A model generated the notes under the pieces. That model was not told the origin of the DNA, did no database searches, and worked only from the letters and a program-made list of their open reading frames with translations. Positions 1 to 12,400 of a stretch of 64,000 nt of DNA are shown one piece after another. The DNA is from Terebella lapidaria (taxonomy: Eukaryota > Annelida > Polychaeta > Terebellida > Terebellidae). The DNA lies in NCBI GenBank assembly GCA_949152475.1, contig OX424559.1, positions 18,011,809 through 18,075,808 of the forward strand. The letters run 5' to 3'. Position 1 is the first letter of the stretch, and the number at the start of each line of letters is the position of its first letter. The translations under genes were made by a program, and so were the position numbers.

Positions 1-1765
1 AAATGTATCAGAGCCATGAAATACCTTCATATCTATTCAATGGAGTCATTTGGATGGTCTACTGGTGTATATATTGAATTATATTTGGTATATTTTGAGT
101 TTACATAGTCAAATCTAGGAGATATCTGGCAACTTCAGTAATCGGTGATATAACCATCGTCAGTAAATGGGTAAACATTGTTGCAGGTAATATTATTAAC
201 CTGAGATAGCTGACCAAATCAACTGTCAGAGGCATATCGAAATCAAAGATACGATTTTCCAAAGAAAAACAAGAATTCTAAAAAAAAAATTTTGCTTGAG
301 AGCAGTTTGCTGACCCAGATAAAGTTTGCCAGAAATATCTCAATTTCGATATTAAACGGGAAAATTGTCAACTGTATCCAACTTAAACTACTCAAAATGT
401 TTCCATAGTCATAGAATGGCTATGAGGGTCCCCACGGCTCTGACACATTCATTGGCACATACACATTGAGTTTCATGAGATATTGTCCCAACACGAATAT
501 CCCGGGTTTTCAGGCCGTTCGGTGACCGTTTTGTTTGCATGGACTAGTTCCAAGCTGTAGGCGGAAACCAAGCAAGTATTGCCTTGATTTCCATTGGATA
601 GCTTATCAAAAACTACATCTCATACGACGACCAGATCCTCAGAATTTGACCTTGAAAAGTTTGCAAAAGTTCGAAGCTATCATCGAAAAGATGTTATTTT
701 ATCGGAACGAATGCACTGGATGCCCAGTGTCACGAGCAACATGATCGAAATTTTAATGTGGTTTGATCAGGCATTGTTATGCAAAAATTCGCCATCTGAA
801 AGGTAGCTCGTATACAGTGTGTAGACAGACCAAAATGCATGTATTTACTATTTAAATGTACAGTGGTCGAGTACAACCAAGCTAGAAGATACACAGCACT
901 GGTCAAGTGTATCGAACACATATCGTTCATGGAATGAAATCGCAACAGGCAGCCAACGAGCCGCCGAGCACACCAAAGGCACACAAAATACATTGAATAA
1001 AGTGAACGGTCTGTCTTCAGCACGTGTTCTGTGTAAGTTATGTGAATTAAGCAAGCCTCGTGTTTGGTTAGTTACGTATCAGATTCTCACTGAACAAAAG
1101 GCTCTTCGACGGTCTTTGTTCCCAAATAAATAAACGAACGCATCAATAGCAAAATTTTGTTTGACTTATTGTAAGTCTAATCACGATGACCATATGGTTC
1201 AAATCTGAATGCATCAAACTGTCTTGTTAGTTATCATAATGTCCTGTCATTTCCATGAAATTAGCTTGAAAATAGTAATCAAATTCCGCAATTATCCATT
1301 GTACAAGATTGTTTTGAATGCTCTTGGTACTGATACAAACATTTTTGTTGATTAATGCAAGAGTTAACAAGAAAATGTACTTGTATGATTCCAAAGGGTA
1401 TTATTGACGATAACTGTTTTTATATTTGTGCTTCTACTCAGATATTTATTAGCTTCCCCTAACATTACTCAAATAAGTTTGTCAGTTTCTGTGTATCTCT
1501 TATAGTATCTTGGCCTTTGTCTGTGGTGAAAGGAACAACTGCATGTGTCAATCTAACAAAAAGTCATGTCAAACACGTTACAATATTGAAATGATAAATA
1601 TTTGGGGCATTATGGGCATCACAGCCCAAACGCCCAGATCAAATATCAGTACTCCGATGTATTTGACATATCCGTTGTTAAAATCCATAAATACCTTGCG
1701 TTTAAAGGTTCATCGGTGGCACAGTATATTAGTGATAGCACTCAACATATTTGACTTCACTGGTA
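1..1765. other. Unassigned sequence downstream of the Schlafen-like gene
   Basis: I see no convincing coding region here. The open stretches are short, overlap on both strands and have no recognisable motifs. Because the Schlafen-like gene runs leftward into this stretch and its last visible codons read into a GTGAGT donor, a further 3' exon and the 3' UTR could lie here or beyond the window edge. A minus-strand AATAAA (plus-strand TTTATT at 1445-1450) is a possible polyadenylation signal for the unspliced, read-through form. Confidence 0.4.
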
Positions 1766-4700
1766 TTAACTTTTCATCGTATGAAATAGGACACTCACCA
1801 AGTTGAGTTCTCCAAAGTTCAAGGCTTCTGTCAAGGAGGTGGTGAGAGGTTCTTCCACTGCAAAGACCACCCTGGAGATTCCTCTGGAGGCAACAAATGC
1901 TCGATAACGAGGGTTGTTGATGCTGTGTCCTGAGGACGAATCTGACAGTAGGATTTCTTTACTGCTGACGAGAATGCACACTCTCCTGTCCATGCCAACA
2001 AAATTGTCGAGACTGTCAATGGTTAGGCCAGTCACTGGAAACGTTGCTGCATCGTGTACGTCAATGTTCTTCAGCTGCTTTCTTGCGATTGCTCTAAGGC
2101 GTTTGACATCATTATTTATGTCCTGAGTGTCTAACAAGATCACAACATCTCTGGCGACATAACTTCCTGGCTGATTATTCAGGACTCTCATAGGATCTAT
2201 CAGCTTTCGGAGAAAGTCAATGAAACTGTTGTCTTCGGTATCAGCCCACATGTGTAGAAACCTTCGAACTTCCACATCGTCTCCATTTTCCGTGTTTGAG
2301 CAGGAAATGTGTGAATGATCTGGAACATTTGCTGTTTTGGCGAAAGTTGATTTGATGAAAATTGTTACTTTACGGGTGTTTCTGTGAACCTCTGACAAAC
2401 TTTCAAAGTGATAGTGAAAGCCGTGCTCATGGCAGTATTTCCACATGTAATCAGAAAGCTGGTTTTTGCTGTGCTGGTAATTGTGGTACCTACTGTCACC
2501 AAACACCACTAAGCGCAAATGTTCTGTCAGTCGGATGTATTCGAAAAACATTTTCCATGTTGACTCTTGAAATTGTGTTTGTTGGATGTCATCAAATATC
2601 AGCTGCGTTATTGATGAAAAGCAGTTCTGGTTAACAAGTTCTGTCAGTTCTGCATCATCTTTTACGACGAATATACAGTTGGGCTGCAGGCCTTGGTGAA
2701 CGAGGAAGCTTTTGAAACTGTCTGTTGTACAGATGTATCCATAGTTACCGTATTGCTGGCACAAATATATTGCCATATATGTCTTTCCTGATCCAGGAGG
2801 TCCCTCAATATAGTTGAATCTTTCAAACCCCGATTTAATGATAGTTTCCATCTGCTGAGCGGTAAGGATAAAGCTGTTTTCATCACCAAAAATGCTTTTT
2901 ATTCTGGTATTTTTCTCAAGGACTGCTGTTGCGAGACACACTTTCATCTCTGTGACCTTATCTCGAGGCACCGGAAGTGGATCTGCCAGAAGTGTACACG
3001 TGGGTGGTGTAGCTTCTCCTCTGCCTAGTATGTACACTCGGGCTTCCACATGGATACTGTGGATACATCCTGTCTTGGAATGTTGGTTACACAACACCTT
3101 TCTCTTTGTGAGGCGCCCAGACAAATACAGATACTTCCAGACAGTGTTGATTCGGCATGTTTTATCGTCCACAATTGCCCAAAGCAGGATTTCTCCAGTT
3201 TCGTCAACAGCGAAGACGTCAAAGATGTGTCCCTGCGGTTTCTCTATGGTATGTTCTGACTTCAGAAGTAGTGGCCACGTGGATGTTGCCACACCAAATG
3301 CCTTACATCTTTCATGAGTCTCCACGTGTTTGATGGCATTCTTCATCTCTTCAGAATTGATTCCCGTGACATCTAACAATGTTTTGCTGCATGGTGTGAA
3401 GTTTATGGGAGATAACATTTCAAATATAGTGCTTTGGCTCGCTAATTTATAAGCATTCTTCATGAGTTCCAAACTTGCTTGCTCCATTGGTTCATTCCAG
3501 TTCGACCCATGTCGTGTCCACGACAGATATTCCCTGGATTTGATAGCTTCTTTGCTGTTGTGACCTTCAGACTGCTTTGGGTTTTCTCTGGGTGGTCCAG
3601 CTTTATACTTCTTTTTAGGGGGGTCATTCGACTCACTGCTGGATGGCCCCTGTTTGTTTGTAGTCGAGTCTTTGCTTTGAGTATGAAGTGGATCTGAAGC
3701 TGTCATTGTCGTGTGTGATGCCATGACCGCTTGACGCCAAGATCCGGGTGACAAACTGTGTATTGCTCCATTTTCTGCCACTGAGTATGTCTCTGGAAGC
3801 TGGTCAAACACCCCTCCTGGGAAGTGTTGGAACTCAATCAATATGACTCGTCGTCTCTCCTGAGAGGGTCCATTCTGCACCTCGATAAATTCTATAGCCC
3901 AATCCCTGCCACGCTCCGGTTTTCTGCTGCCGTCACCCCATAGCCTCGGTTGACCAGAGCTATCTTGCTGCAAGTGTGTTTCAAGGAATTTGTCCAACTC
4001 TTCCTCCTCTATTTCGCTTATGATTTGCCCTCTGACTTTATAGCTCCCTGACGGCTTGACTTCCTCCACACCAATAACAATGTATCCACCCTGGGGCATG
4101 TTCGGCAAAGCAAACAATGTTTTGGAAGTCCGCTCATCTCCAAGTCTTTCCTTGATGTCTTTAAGATCTTTGGCTGCTTTCCAGCATTTATACTCTACGT
4201 TTGGGCCTTCTGGCGTGCTCACTGTGTCACCGTAACTCACTCTCTGGTTCACACGCAGAGGAATGGGAATTGGTTGTTGTGATGTGCGAAATATTATATC
4301 CTGGATACTGTCAACATCATTGACTTGTTTGGTGCCTGCAAATCCACGGACAAATAGACCACTTCTCATTGTTATTAATTTGTCTGATTTTGCAACATGC
4401 AAAATGAGGGGATATGTTGCGGAGAAGTGCACACAACGTGTCATTATATGTTTTGGTATGAACGTTAACAAAACTTCTTCCAGATTGCACTTCCACTTGT
4501 CCAAGGTGTCTTCAGTTGGTTGTAAGCCATCTTTGTTTTGGACATCAATGATGCCACCTGATGTGTTCAGTAGCGCTGTGAGGATCTGTTTCAGGTGTGT
4601 TACTCCTTGATCGTCCTTCAATTTCTGGTTGAAGTTCACAGGTACTCTGTAGCAGTATTCAGCACAAGTCAAGTTGTCTGGTGAGACAACATATTGCACG

Positions 4701-4768
4701 AGATGATGCACCAGAGTAGAAGCTCCTGGTCCTGTCATCACATTAGCTGTTGCTGACGATGACGCCAT
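1766..4768 (-). CDS. Schlafen-family protein: Schlafen core plus SF1-like helicase domain
   Basis: The frame encodes about 1000 residues from the methionine at 4768, chosen because it sits in a good context (AAAATGGC) and the extra in-frame codons upstream lie beyond a likely splice acceptor at 4786-4788. Residues about 55-165 resemble the first lobe of the Schlafen core (ALLNTSGGIID). Residues about 180-350 form the second, AlbA_2-type lobe, with VEYK and GGYIVIGVEE. The two glutamates at about 187 and 192 have the five-residue spacing of the RNase glutamates in vertebrate Schlafens. A serine/lysine-rich stretch follows, with PPKKKYK near 383 as a possible nuclear signal. The segment LLWAIVDD near 530 sits where the SWADL linker is expected. 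The C-terminal third is an SF1-type helicase: GPPGSGKT (656-663), LIFDD (723-727), EVHRNTR (793-799), TIDSLDNFVGMDRRV (from 916) and RYRAFVASRG (from 954). Vertebrate relatives cleave tRNA or rRNA and restrict viruses; that role is inference here. The last ten codons follow a GTGAGT donor, so the true C-terminus may be in another exon. Confidence 0.88.
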   Translation of the reverse strand: MASSSATANVMTGPGASTLVHHLVQYVVSPDNLTCAEYCYRVPVNFNQKLKDDQGVTHLKQILTALLNTSGGIIDVQNKDGLQPTEDTLDKWKCNLEEVLLTFIPKHIMTRCVHFSATYPLILHVAKSDKLITMRSGLFVRGFAGTKQVNDVDSIQDIIFRTSQQPIPIPLRVNQRVSYGDTVSTPEGPNVEYKCWKAAKDLKDIKERLGDERTSKTLFALPNMPQGGYIVIGVEEVKPSGSYKVRGQIISEIEEEELDKFLETHLQQDSSGQPRLWGDGSRKPERGRDWAIEFIEVQNGPSQERRRVILIEFQHFPGGVFDQLPETYSVAENGAIHSLSPGSWRQAVMASHTTMTASDPLHTQSKDSTTNKQGPSSSESNDPPKKKYKAGPPRENPKQSEGHNSKEAIKSREYLSWTRHGSNWNEPMEQASLELMKNAYKLASQSTIFEMLSPINFTPCSKTLLDVTGINSEEMKNAIKHVETHERCKAFGVATSTWPLLLKSEHTIEKPQGHIFDVFAVDETGEILLWAIVDDKTCRINTVWKYLYLSGRLTKRKVLCNQHSKTGCIHSIHVEARVYILGRGEATPPTCTLLADPLPVPRDKVTEMKVCLATAVLEKNTRIKSIFGDENSFILTAQQMETIIKSGFERFNYIEGPPGSGKTYMAIYLCQQYGNYGYICTTDSFKSFLVHQGLQPNCIFVVKDDAELTELVNQNCFSSITQLIFDDIQQTQFQESTWKMFFEYIRLTEHLRLVVFGDSRYHNYQHSKNQLSDYMWKYCHEHGFHYHFESLSEVHRNTRKVTIFIKSTFAKTANVPDHSHISCSNTENGDDVEVRRFLHMWADTEDNSFIDFLRKLIDPMRVLNNQPGSYVARDVVILLDTQDINNDVKRLRAIARKQLKNIDVHDAATFPVTGLTIDSLDNFVGMDRRVCILVSSKEILLSDSSSGHSINNPRYRAFVASRGISRVVFAVEEPLTTSLTEALNFGELNLVSVLFHTMKS
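1793..1798 (-). other. Candidate 5' splice donor (GTGAGT) near the end of the Schlafen-like frame
   Basis: On the minus strand the codons for ELNL are followed immediately by GTGAGT, a textbook donor, at a codon boundary (phase 0). If it is used, the coding exon ends at 1799 and the ten residues after it, up to the stop at 1766, are intronic. The frame also remains open to that stop, so retention would give a complete protein. Confidence 0.5.
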
Positions 4769-4785
4769 TTTCCAAATGGTCTTCC

Positions 4786-4800
4786 CTGTAATTGATATAA
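4786..4800 (-). other. Candidate 3' splice acceptor upstream of the Schlafen-like start
   Basis: Reading the minus strand, an AT-rich tract ends in TATATCAATTACAG followed by GGAAGACC, and the ATG comes 18 bases into the exon. This suggests a non-coding first exon further right with the coding sequence beginning soon after the acceptor, a common arrangement in Schlafen genes. It also argues against the extra 25 N-terminal codons. Confidence 0.45.
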
Positions 4801-4843
4801 TATTGATATAATTAATGATCCAATAGAATGATACATATATCAC

Positions 4844-5834
4844 GTATAATATGAAAAGAAACTACAAGGTCACGAAAAGGTCAAAATAAATAAAGCACAA
4901 TAACTCTCTATAGTTATGATTTTGTTTTCTATTATTTTTTAGTATTTTACGTGGCGAATTCCCATCCTTTTTTGTATGACCGATAATCGTAAGACCAAAA
5001 TTCCCTATCATCAACAAGGTTGAAAATTTTAGGATCAGCTGAAACTATAGTGATCAACACAAAGGGGCATGAATTTGCAATCTTTGATTGTCCAGTAACA
5101 TACAAATCAGATATTAGTTTGTCATGGACTGATATATTTTGACACAGACCATACTACCTTGGAGATTTTTTTTTCGATCCCAAAAGACCATGAAATCTCA
5201 ATAACTCAACGGAAACCAAAATGGTTGTTTTAGATAATATGTCACTGGGCACGTAACACCCCATGAATACCCCCATTTCGGTGTGTGTAGATGTTTCTCA
5301 ATTTAAAAAAGGGCTGATGTATCAGAGGTTTAATTTTTGTTCTAATTTCAGTGAGGATACAAAATGTGTAAGACGGAAAGAATATGGCATTCATTCAGTT
5401 TATGAGTAGAATTGTTAGAGGAGAGTGCACCACATGGGCCACAAAATGTTGATACATCTAGTAATGTCCTATGTAGATACCAATGTGGACTAGTACATCA
5501 CCTGGCTATCCGCATGATACACGTGAGAGGGTTGTTTTGGAACATTTTCACTACACAACATCTTCTACTTTGTGAACTTGCCTGATCCCATGGAACAAAG
5601 CCTATGTCACAACTCACTAAAATCTTATAAATAACTAGACGTCACGGCCCGAAGATCCCTCGGGGCCACTCAACGGAGAAAGTGTAGGCTAATATAATAT
5701 ATATATAAAATAACCCAACATACCCCTAAGACATGTCTGGGTGACGATCGTAAAAATAATGTCTGTTTCACATGACGACTTAGCAGAAAGGTTTTACGCT
5801 AAGGTCAAAGATCACCCAGCATACCCCCTTAATA
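4844..5834. other. AT-rich flank between the Schlafen-like gene and the satellite
   Basis: No coding region is visible. This stretch should contain the promoter or first intron of the leftward gene, but I cannot pick a core promoter. Near the satellite boundary there is a GC-rich hairpin-like stretch at about 5647-5669 (GGCCCGAAG...CTCGGGGCC), a short TA run at about 5693-5707, and two similar CCCA(A/G)CATACCCC stretches near 5713 and 5816. Confidence 0.4.
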
Positions 5835-6990
5835 GTGTATAGATCGTGATTATATGTAGGTGTACGGATCGAGATTACATGTAGGTCTATAGATTGTAAT
5901 TATATGTAGGTGTATAGGCCGTGACTACATGTAGCTATATATATCGTGATTACATATAGGTGTATGGATCGTGATTACATGTTGGTGTATAGATCGTGAT
6001 TACATATAGGTGTATGGATCGTGATTACATGCACGTGTATAGACCATGATTACATGTAGGTGTATAGATCGTGATAACATGTAGGTTATAGACCGTGATT
6101 ACATGTAGGTGTATAGATCGTGATTACATGTAGATGTATAGATCGTGATTACATGTAGGTGTATAGACCGTGATTGCATGTAGATGTATAGATCGTGATT
6201 ACATGTAGCTTTATAGACCGTGATTACATGTAGCTATATAGACTGTGAGTACATGTAGATGTATAGACTGTGATTACATGTACGTGTATAGATCGTGATT
6301 ACATGTAGGTGTATAGACCGTGATTACATGTAGATGTATAGATCGTGATTACATGTAGCTTTATAGACCGTGATTACATGTAGCTATATAGACTGTGAGT
6401 ACATGTAGATGTATAGACCGTGATTACATGTACGTGTATAGATCGTGATTACATGTAGGTGTATATATCGTGATTACATGTAGGTGTATAGACCGTGATT
6501 ACATGTAGCTATATAAATCGTGATTACATGTAGATGTATAGACCGTGACTACATGTAGGTGTATAGATCGTGATTACATGTAGCTATATAGATCGTGATT
6601 ACATGTAGGTGTATAGGTCGTGATTACATGTAGGTGTATAGATTGTGATTACATGTAGGTGTATAAATCGTGATTACATGTAGCTATATAAATCATGATT
6701 ACATGCAGGTGTATAGATCGTGATTACATGTAGCTATATAGATCGTGATGACATGTAGGTGTATAGATTGTGATTACATGTAGGTGTATAGATCGTGATT
6801 ACATGTAGGTGTATAGATCGTGATTACATGTAGATGTATAGATCGTGATTACATGTAGGTGTATAGATCGTGATTACATGTAGCTATATAGATCATGATT
6901 ACATGTAGGTGTATAGATCGTGATTACATGTAGGTGTATAGATCGTGATAACATGTAGATGTATAGACCGTGATTACATGTAGGTGTATA
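5835..6990 (+). repeat. 25-bp satellite, block A (forward polarity, about 46 units)
   Basis: The unit is GATCGTGATTACATG followed by TAGGTGTATA, 25 bp in all, repeated head to tail. The first few units next to unique sequence are the most divergent, as expected at a satellite edge. This block is enriched in units carrying TAGCTATATA or TAGATGTATA in place of TAGGTGTATA. No coding potential is present: 25 is not a multiple of three, so every frame passes through all phases and meets stops. Confidence 0.97.
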
Positions 6991-9900
6991 CATCACGGTC
7001 TATACACCTACATGTAATCACGATCTATACAACTACAAGTAATCACGGTCTATATAGCTACATGTAATCACGGTCTATACACCTACATGTAATCATGATA
7101 TATACACCTACATGTAATCACGATTTATACACCTACATGTAATCACGATCTATACACCTACATGTAATCACGATCTATACACCTACATGTAATCATGGTC
7201 AATACACCTACATGTAATCACGGTCTATACACCTACATGTAATCACGATCTATACACCTACATGTAATCACGATCTATACAAATACATGTCATCACGGTC
7301 TATACATCTACATGTAATCACGATCTATATAGCTACATGTAATCAAGTTCTATACACCTACATGTAATCACGATCTATACACCTACATGTAATCACGATC
7401 TATACACCTACATGTCATCACGGTCTATACATCTACATGTAATCACGACCTATACACCTACATGTAATCACGATCTATACACCTACATGTAATCACGGTC
7501 TATACACCTACATGTAATCACAATCTATACACCTACATGTAATCAAGGTCTTTACACCTACATGTAATCACGGTCTATACACCTACATGTAATCACGATT
7601 TATATAGCTACATGTAATCACGGTCTATACACCTACATGTAATCACGATATATACACCTACATGTAATCACGATCTATACACGTACATGTAATCACGGTC
7701 TATACATCTACATGTACTCACAGTCTATATAGCTACATGTAATCACGGTCTATAAACCTACATGTAATCACGATCTATACATCTACATGTAATCGCGGTC
7801 TATACACCTACATGTAATCACGATCTATACATCTACATGTAATCACGATCTATACACGGGCTATACATCTACATGTAATCACGGTCTATACACCTACATG
7901 TATTCACAGTCTATACATCTACATGTAATCACGATATATACACCTTCATGTAATCACAATCTATATAGCTTCATGTAATCACGGTCTATATACCTACATG
8001 TAATCACGATATATACACCTACATGTAATCACGATCTATACACCTATATGTAATCACGATCTATACATCTACATGTAATCACGATCTATACACCTACATG
8101 TAATCACTATCTATACACCTACATGTAATCACGGTCTATACACCTACATGTAATCACGATCTATACACCTATATGTAATCACGACCTATACATCTACATG
8201 TAATCACGATCTATACATCTACATGTAATCACGATCTATACACCTACATGTAATCACGATCTATACACCTACATGTAATCACGATCTATACACCTACATG
8301 TAATCATGATCTATACACCGACATGTAATCACGATCTATACACCTACATGTAATCACGGTCTATACATCTACATGTAATCACGATCTATACACCTACATG
8401 TAATCACGGTCTATACACCTACATGTAATCATGGTCTATACACCTACATGTAATCACGATCTATACACCTACATGTAATCAAGGTCGATACACCTACATG
8501 TAATCATGGTCTATACACCTACATGTAATCACGATCTATACACCTACATGTAATCACAATCTATACACCTAAATGTAATCACGATATATACACCTACATG
8601 TAATCACCGTCTATACACCTACATGTAATCACGATCTATATAGCTACATGTAATCACGTTCTATACACCTACATGTAATCACGATCTATACACCTACATG
8701 TAATCATGATCCATACACCTACATGTAATCAGGGTCTATACACCTACATGTAGTCATGATCTATACACCTACATGTAATCACGATCTATACACCTACATG
8801 TCATCATGATCCATACACCTACATGTAATCACGGTCTATACACCTACATGTAATCACGGTCTATACACCTACATGTTGTCATGATCTATACACGTACATG
8901 TAATTACGATCTATACACCTACATGTAATCATGATCCATACACCTACATGTAATCACGGTCTATACACCTACATGTAATCATGATCTATACACCTACATG
9001 TAATCACGATCTATACACCTACATGTAATCACGATCTATACACCTACATGTAATCATGATCCATACACCTATATGTAATCACGGTCTATACACCTACATG
9101 TAATCATGATCCATACACCTACATGTAATCACGATCTATACACCTACATGTAATCATGATCTATACACCTACATGTAGTCATGATCTATACACGTACATG
9201 TAATTACGATCTATACACCTACATGTAATCATGATCCATACACCTACATGTAATCACGGTCTATACACCTACATGTAGTCATGATCTATACACCTACATG
9301 TAATCACGATCTATACACCTACATGTAATCACGATCTATACACCTACATGTAATCATGATCCATACACCTACATGTAATCACGGTCTATACACCTACATG
9401 TAGTCATGATCTATACACCTACATGTAATCACGATCTATATAGCTACATGTAATCATGATCTATACACCTACATGTAATCACGGTCTGTGCACCTACATG
9501 TAATCATGATCTATACACCTACATGTGATCACTATCTATACACCTACATGTAATCACGGTCTATACACCTATATGTAATCAAGATCTATACACCTATATG
9601 TAATCACGATCTATACATCTACATGTAATCACGATCTATACACCTACATGTAATCACGATCTATACACGTACATGTAATTACGATCTATACACCTACATG
9701 TAATCATGATCCATACACCAACATGTAATCACGGTCTATACACCTACATGTAATCACGGTCTATACACCTACATGTAATCACGATCTATACACCTACATG
9801 TAATCATGATCCATACACCTACATGTAATCACGGTCTATACACCTACATGTATTCACGATCTATACACCTACATGTAATCATGATCTATACACCTACATG

Positions 9901-12400
9901 TAATCACGGTCTATACACCTACAGGTAATCACGATCTATACACCTACATGTAATCACGATCTATACACCTACATGTAATCACGGTCTATACACCTACATG
10001 TAGTCATGATCTATACACCTACATGTAATCACGATCTATACACCTACATGTAATCACGATCTATACACCTACATGTAATCATGATCCATACACCTACATG
10101 TAATCACGGTCTATACACCTACATGTAATCACGATCTATACACCTACATGTAATCACGATCTATACACCTACATGTAATCACCGTCTATACACCTACATG
10201 TAATCACGATCTATATAGCTACATGTAATCACGTTCTATACACCTACATGTAATCACGATCTATACACCTACATGTAATCATGATCCATACACCTACATG
10301 TAATCACGGTCTATACACCTACATGTTGTCATGATCTATACACGTACATGTAATTACGATCTATACACCTACATGTAATCATTATCCATACACCTACATG
10401 TAATCACGGTCTATACACCTACATGTAATCATGATCTATACACCTACATGTAATCACGATCTATACACCTACATGTAATCACGATCTATACACCTACATG
10501 TAATCATGATCCATACACCTATATGTAATCACGGTCCATACACCTACATGTAATCATGATCCATACACCTACATGTAATCACGATCTATACACCTACATG
10601 TAATCACGATCTATACACCTACATGTAGTCATGATCTATACACGTACATGTAATTACGATCTATACACCTAAATCTAATCATGATCCATACACCTACATG
10701 TAATCACGGTCTATACACCTACATGTAGTCATGATCTATACACCTACATGTAATCACGATCTATACACCTACATGTAATCACGATCTATACACCTACATG
10801 TAATCATGATCCATACACCTACATGTAATCACGGTCTATACACCTACATGTAGTCATGATCTATACACCTACATGTAATCACGATCTATATAGCTACATG
10901 TAATCATGATCTATACACCTACATGTAATCATGGTATGTACACCTACATGTAATCATGATCTATACACCTACATGTGATCACTATCTATACACCTACATG
11001 TAATCACGGTCTATACACCTACATGTAATCATGATCTATACACCTACATGTAATCACTATCTATACACCTACATGTAATCACGGTCTATACACCTATATG
11101 TAATCAAGATCTATACACCTATATGTAATCACGATCTATACATCTACATGTAATCACGATCTATACACCTACATGTAATCACGATCTATACACGTACATG
11201 TAATTACGATCTATACACCTACATGTAATCATGATCCATACACCAACATGTAATCACGGTCTATACACCTACATGTAATCATGATCTATACACCTACATG
11301 TAATCACGATCTATACACCTACATGTAATCACGACCTATACACCTACATGTAATCATGATCTATACACCTACATGTAATCACGGTCTATACACCTACAGG
11401 TAATCCCAATCTATACACCTACATGTAATCACGATCTATACACCTACATGTAATCACGGTCTATACACCTACATGTAGTCATGATCTATACACCTACATG
11501 TAATCACGATCTATACACCTACATGTAATCATGATCCATACACCTACATGTAATCACGGTCTATACACCTACATTTAATCACGATCTATACACCTACATG
11601 TAATCACGATCTATACACCTACATGTAATCACGGTCTATACACCTACAGGTAATCACGATCTATACACCTACATGTAATCACAATCTATACACCTACATG
11701 TAATCACGATATATACACCTACATGTAATCACGGTCTATACACCTACATGTAATCACGATATATACACCTACATGTAATCACGGTCTATACACCTACATG
11801 TAATCACGATCTATATAGCTACATGTAATCACGTTCTATACACCTACATGTAATCACGATCCATACACCTACATGTAATCATGGTCTATACACCTACATG
11901 TAATCACGATCTATACACCGACATGTAATCACGATCTATAAACCTACATGTAATCACGGTCTATACACCTGCATGTAATCACGGTCTATATAGCTACATG
12001 TAATCACGATCTATACACCTACATGTAATCACGATCTATATAGCTACATATAATCACGATCTATACATCTACATATAATCACGATCTATATAGCTACATG
12101 TAATCATGGTCTATACACCTACATGTAATCATGATCTATAGAGCTACATGTAATCACGATCTATACATCTACATGCAATCACGATCTATACACCTACATG
12201 TAATCACGATCTATACATCTACATGTAATCACGATCTATACACTTACATGTCATCACGATCTATACATCTACATGTAATCACGATCTATACATCTACATG
12301 TAATCACGATCTATACACCTACATGTAATCACGATCTATACACCTACATGTAATCACGATCTATACATCTACATGTAATCACGGTCTATATAGCTACATG
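6991..12400 (-). repeat. 25-bp satellite, block B (reverse polarity, about 216 units)
   Basis: The same 25-bp unit is present in the opposite orientation (CACCTACATGTAATCACG then ATCTATA). It is head-to-head with block A at its left edge and joins block C at its right edge. A characteristic variant is CATGATCCATACACC. Rare variant units recur at regular distance, for example the block with ATGTTGTCATGATC at 8874 and 10324 (offset 1450 bp, 58 units), so this block has its own higher-order duplication. Confidence 0.97.

Noticed and set aside
12131-12328. A 65-codon frame in the satellite reading STCNHDLYTYM / SRSIHLHVITIYT repeats
   Set aside because: It exists only because variant units remove the usual TAA. 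A 25-bp unit cycles through all three phases, so no long frame can persist, and no other part of the array has one.
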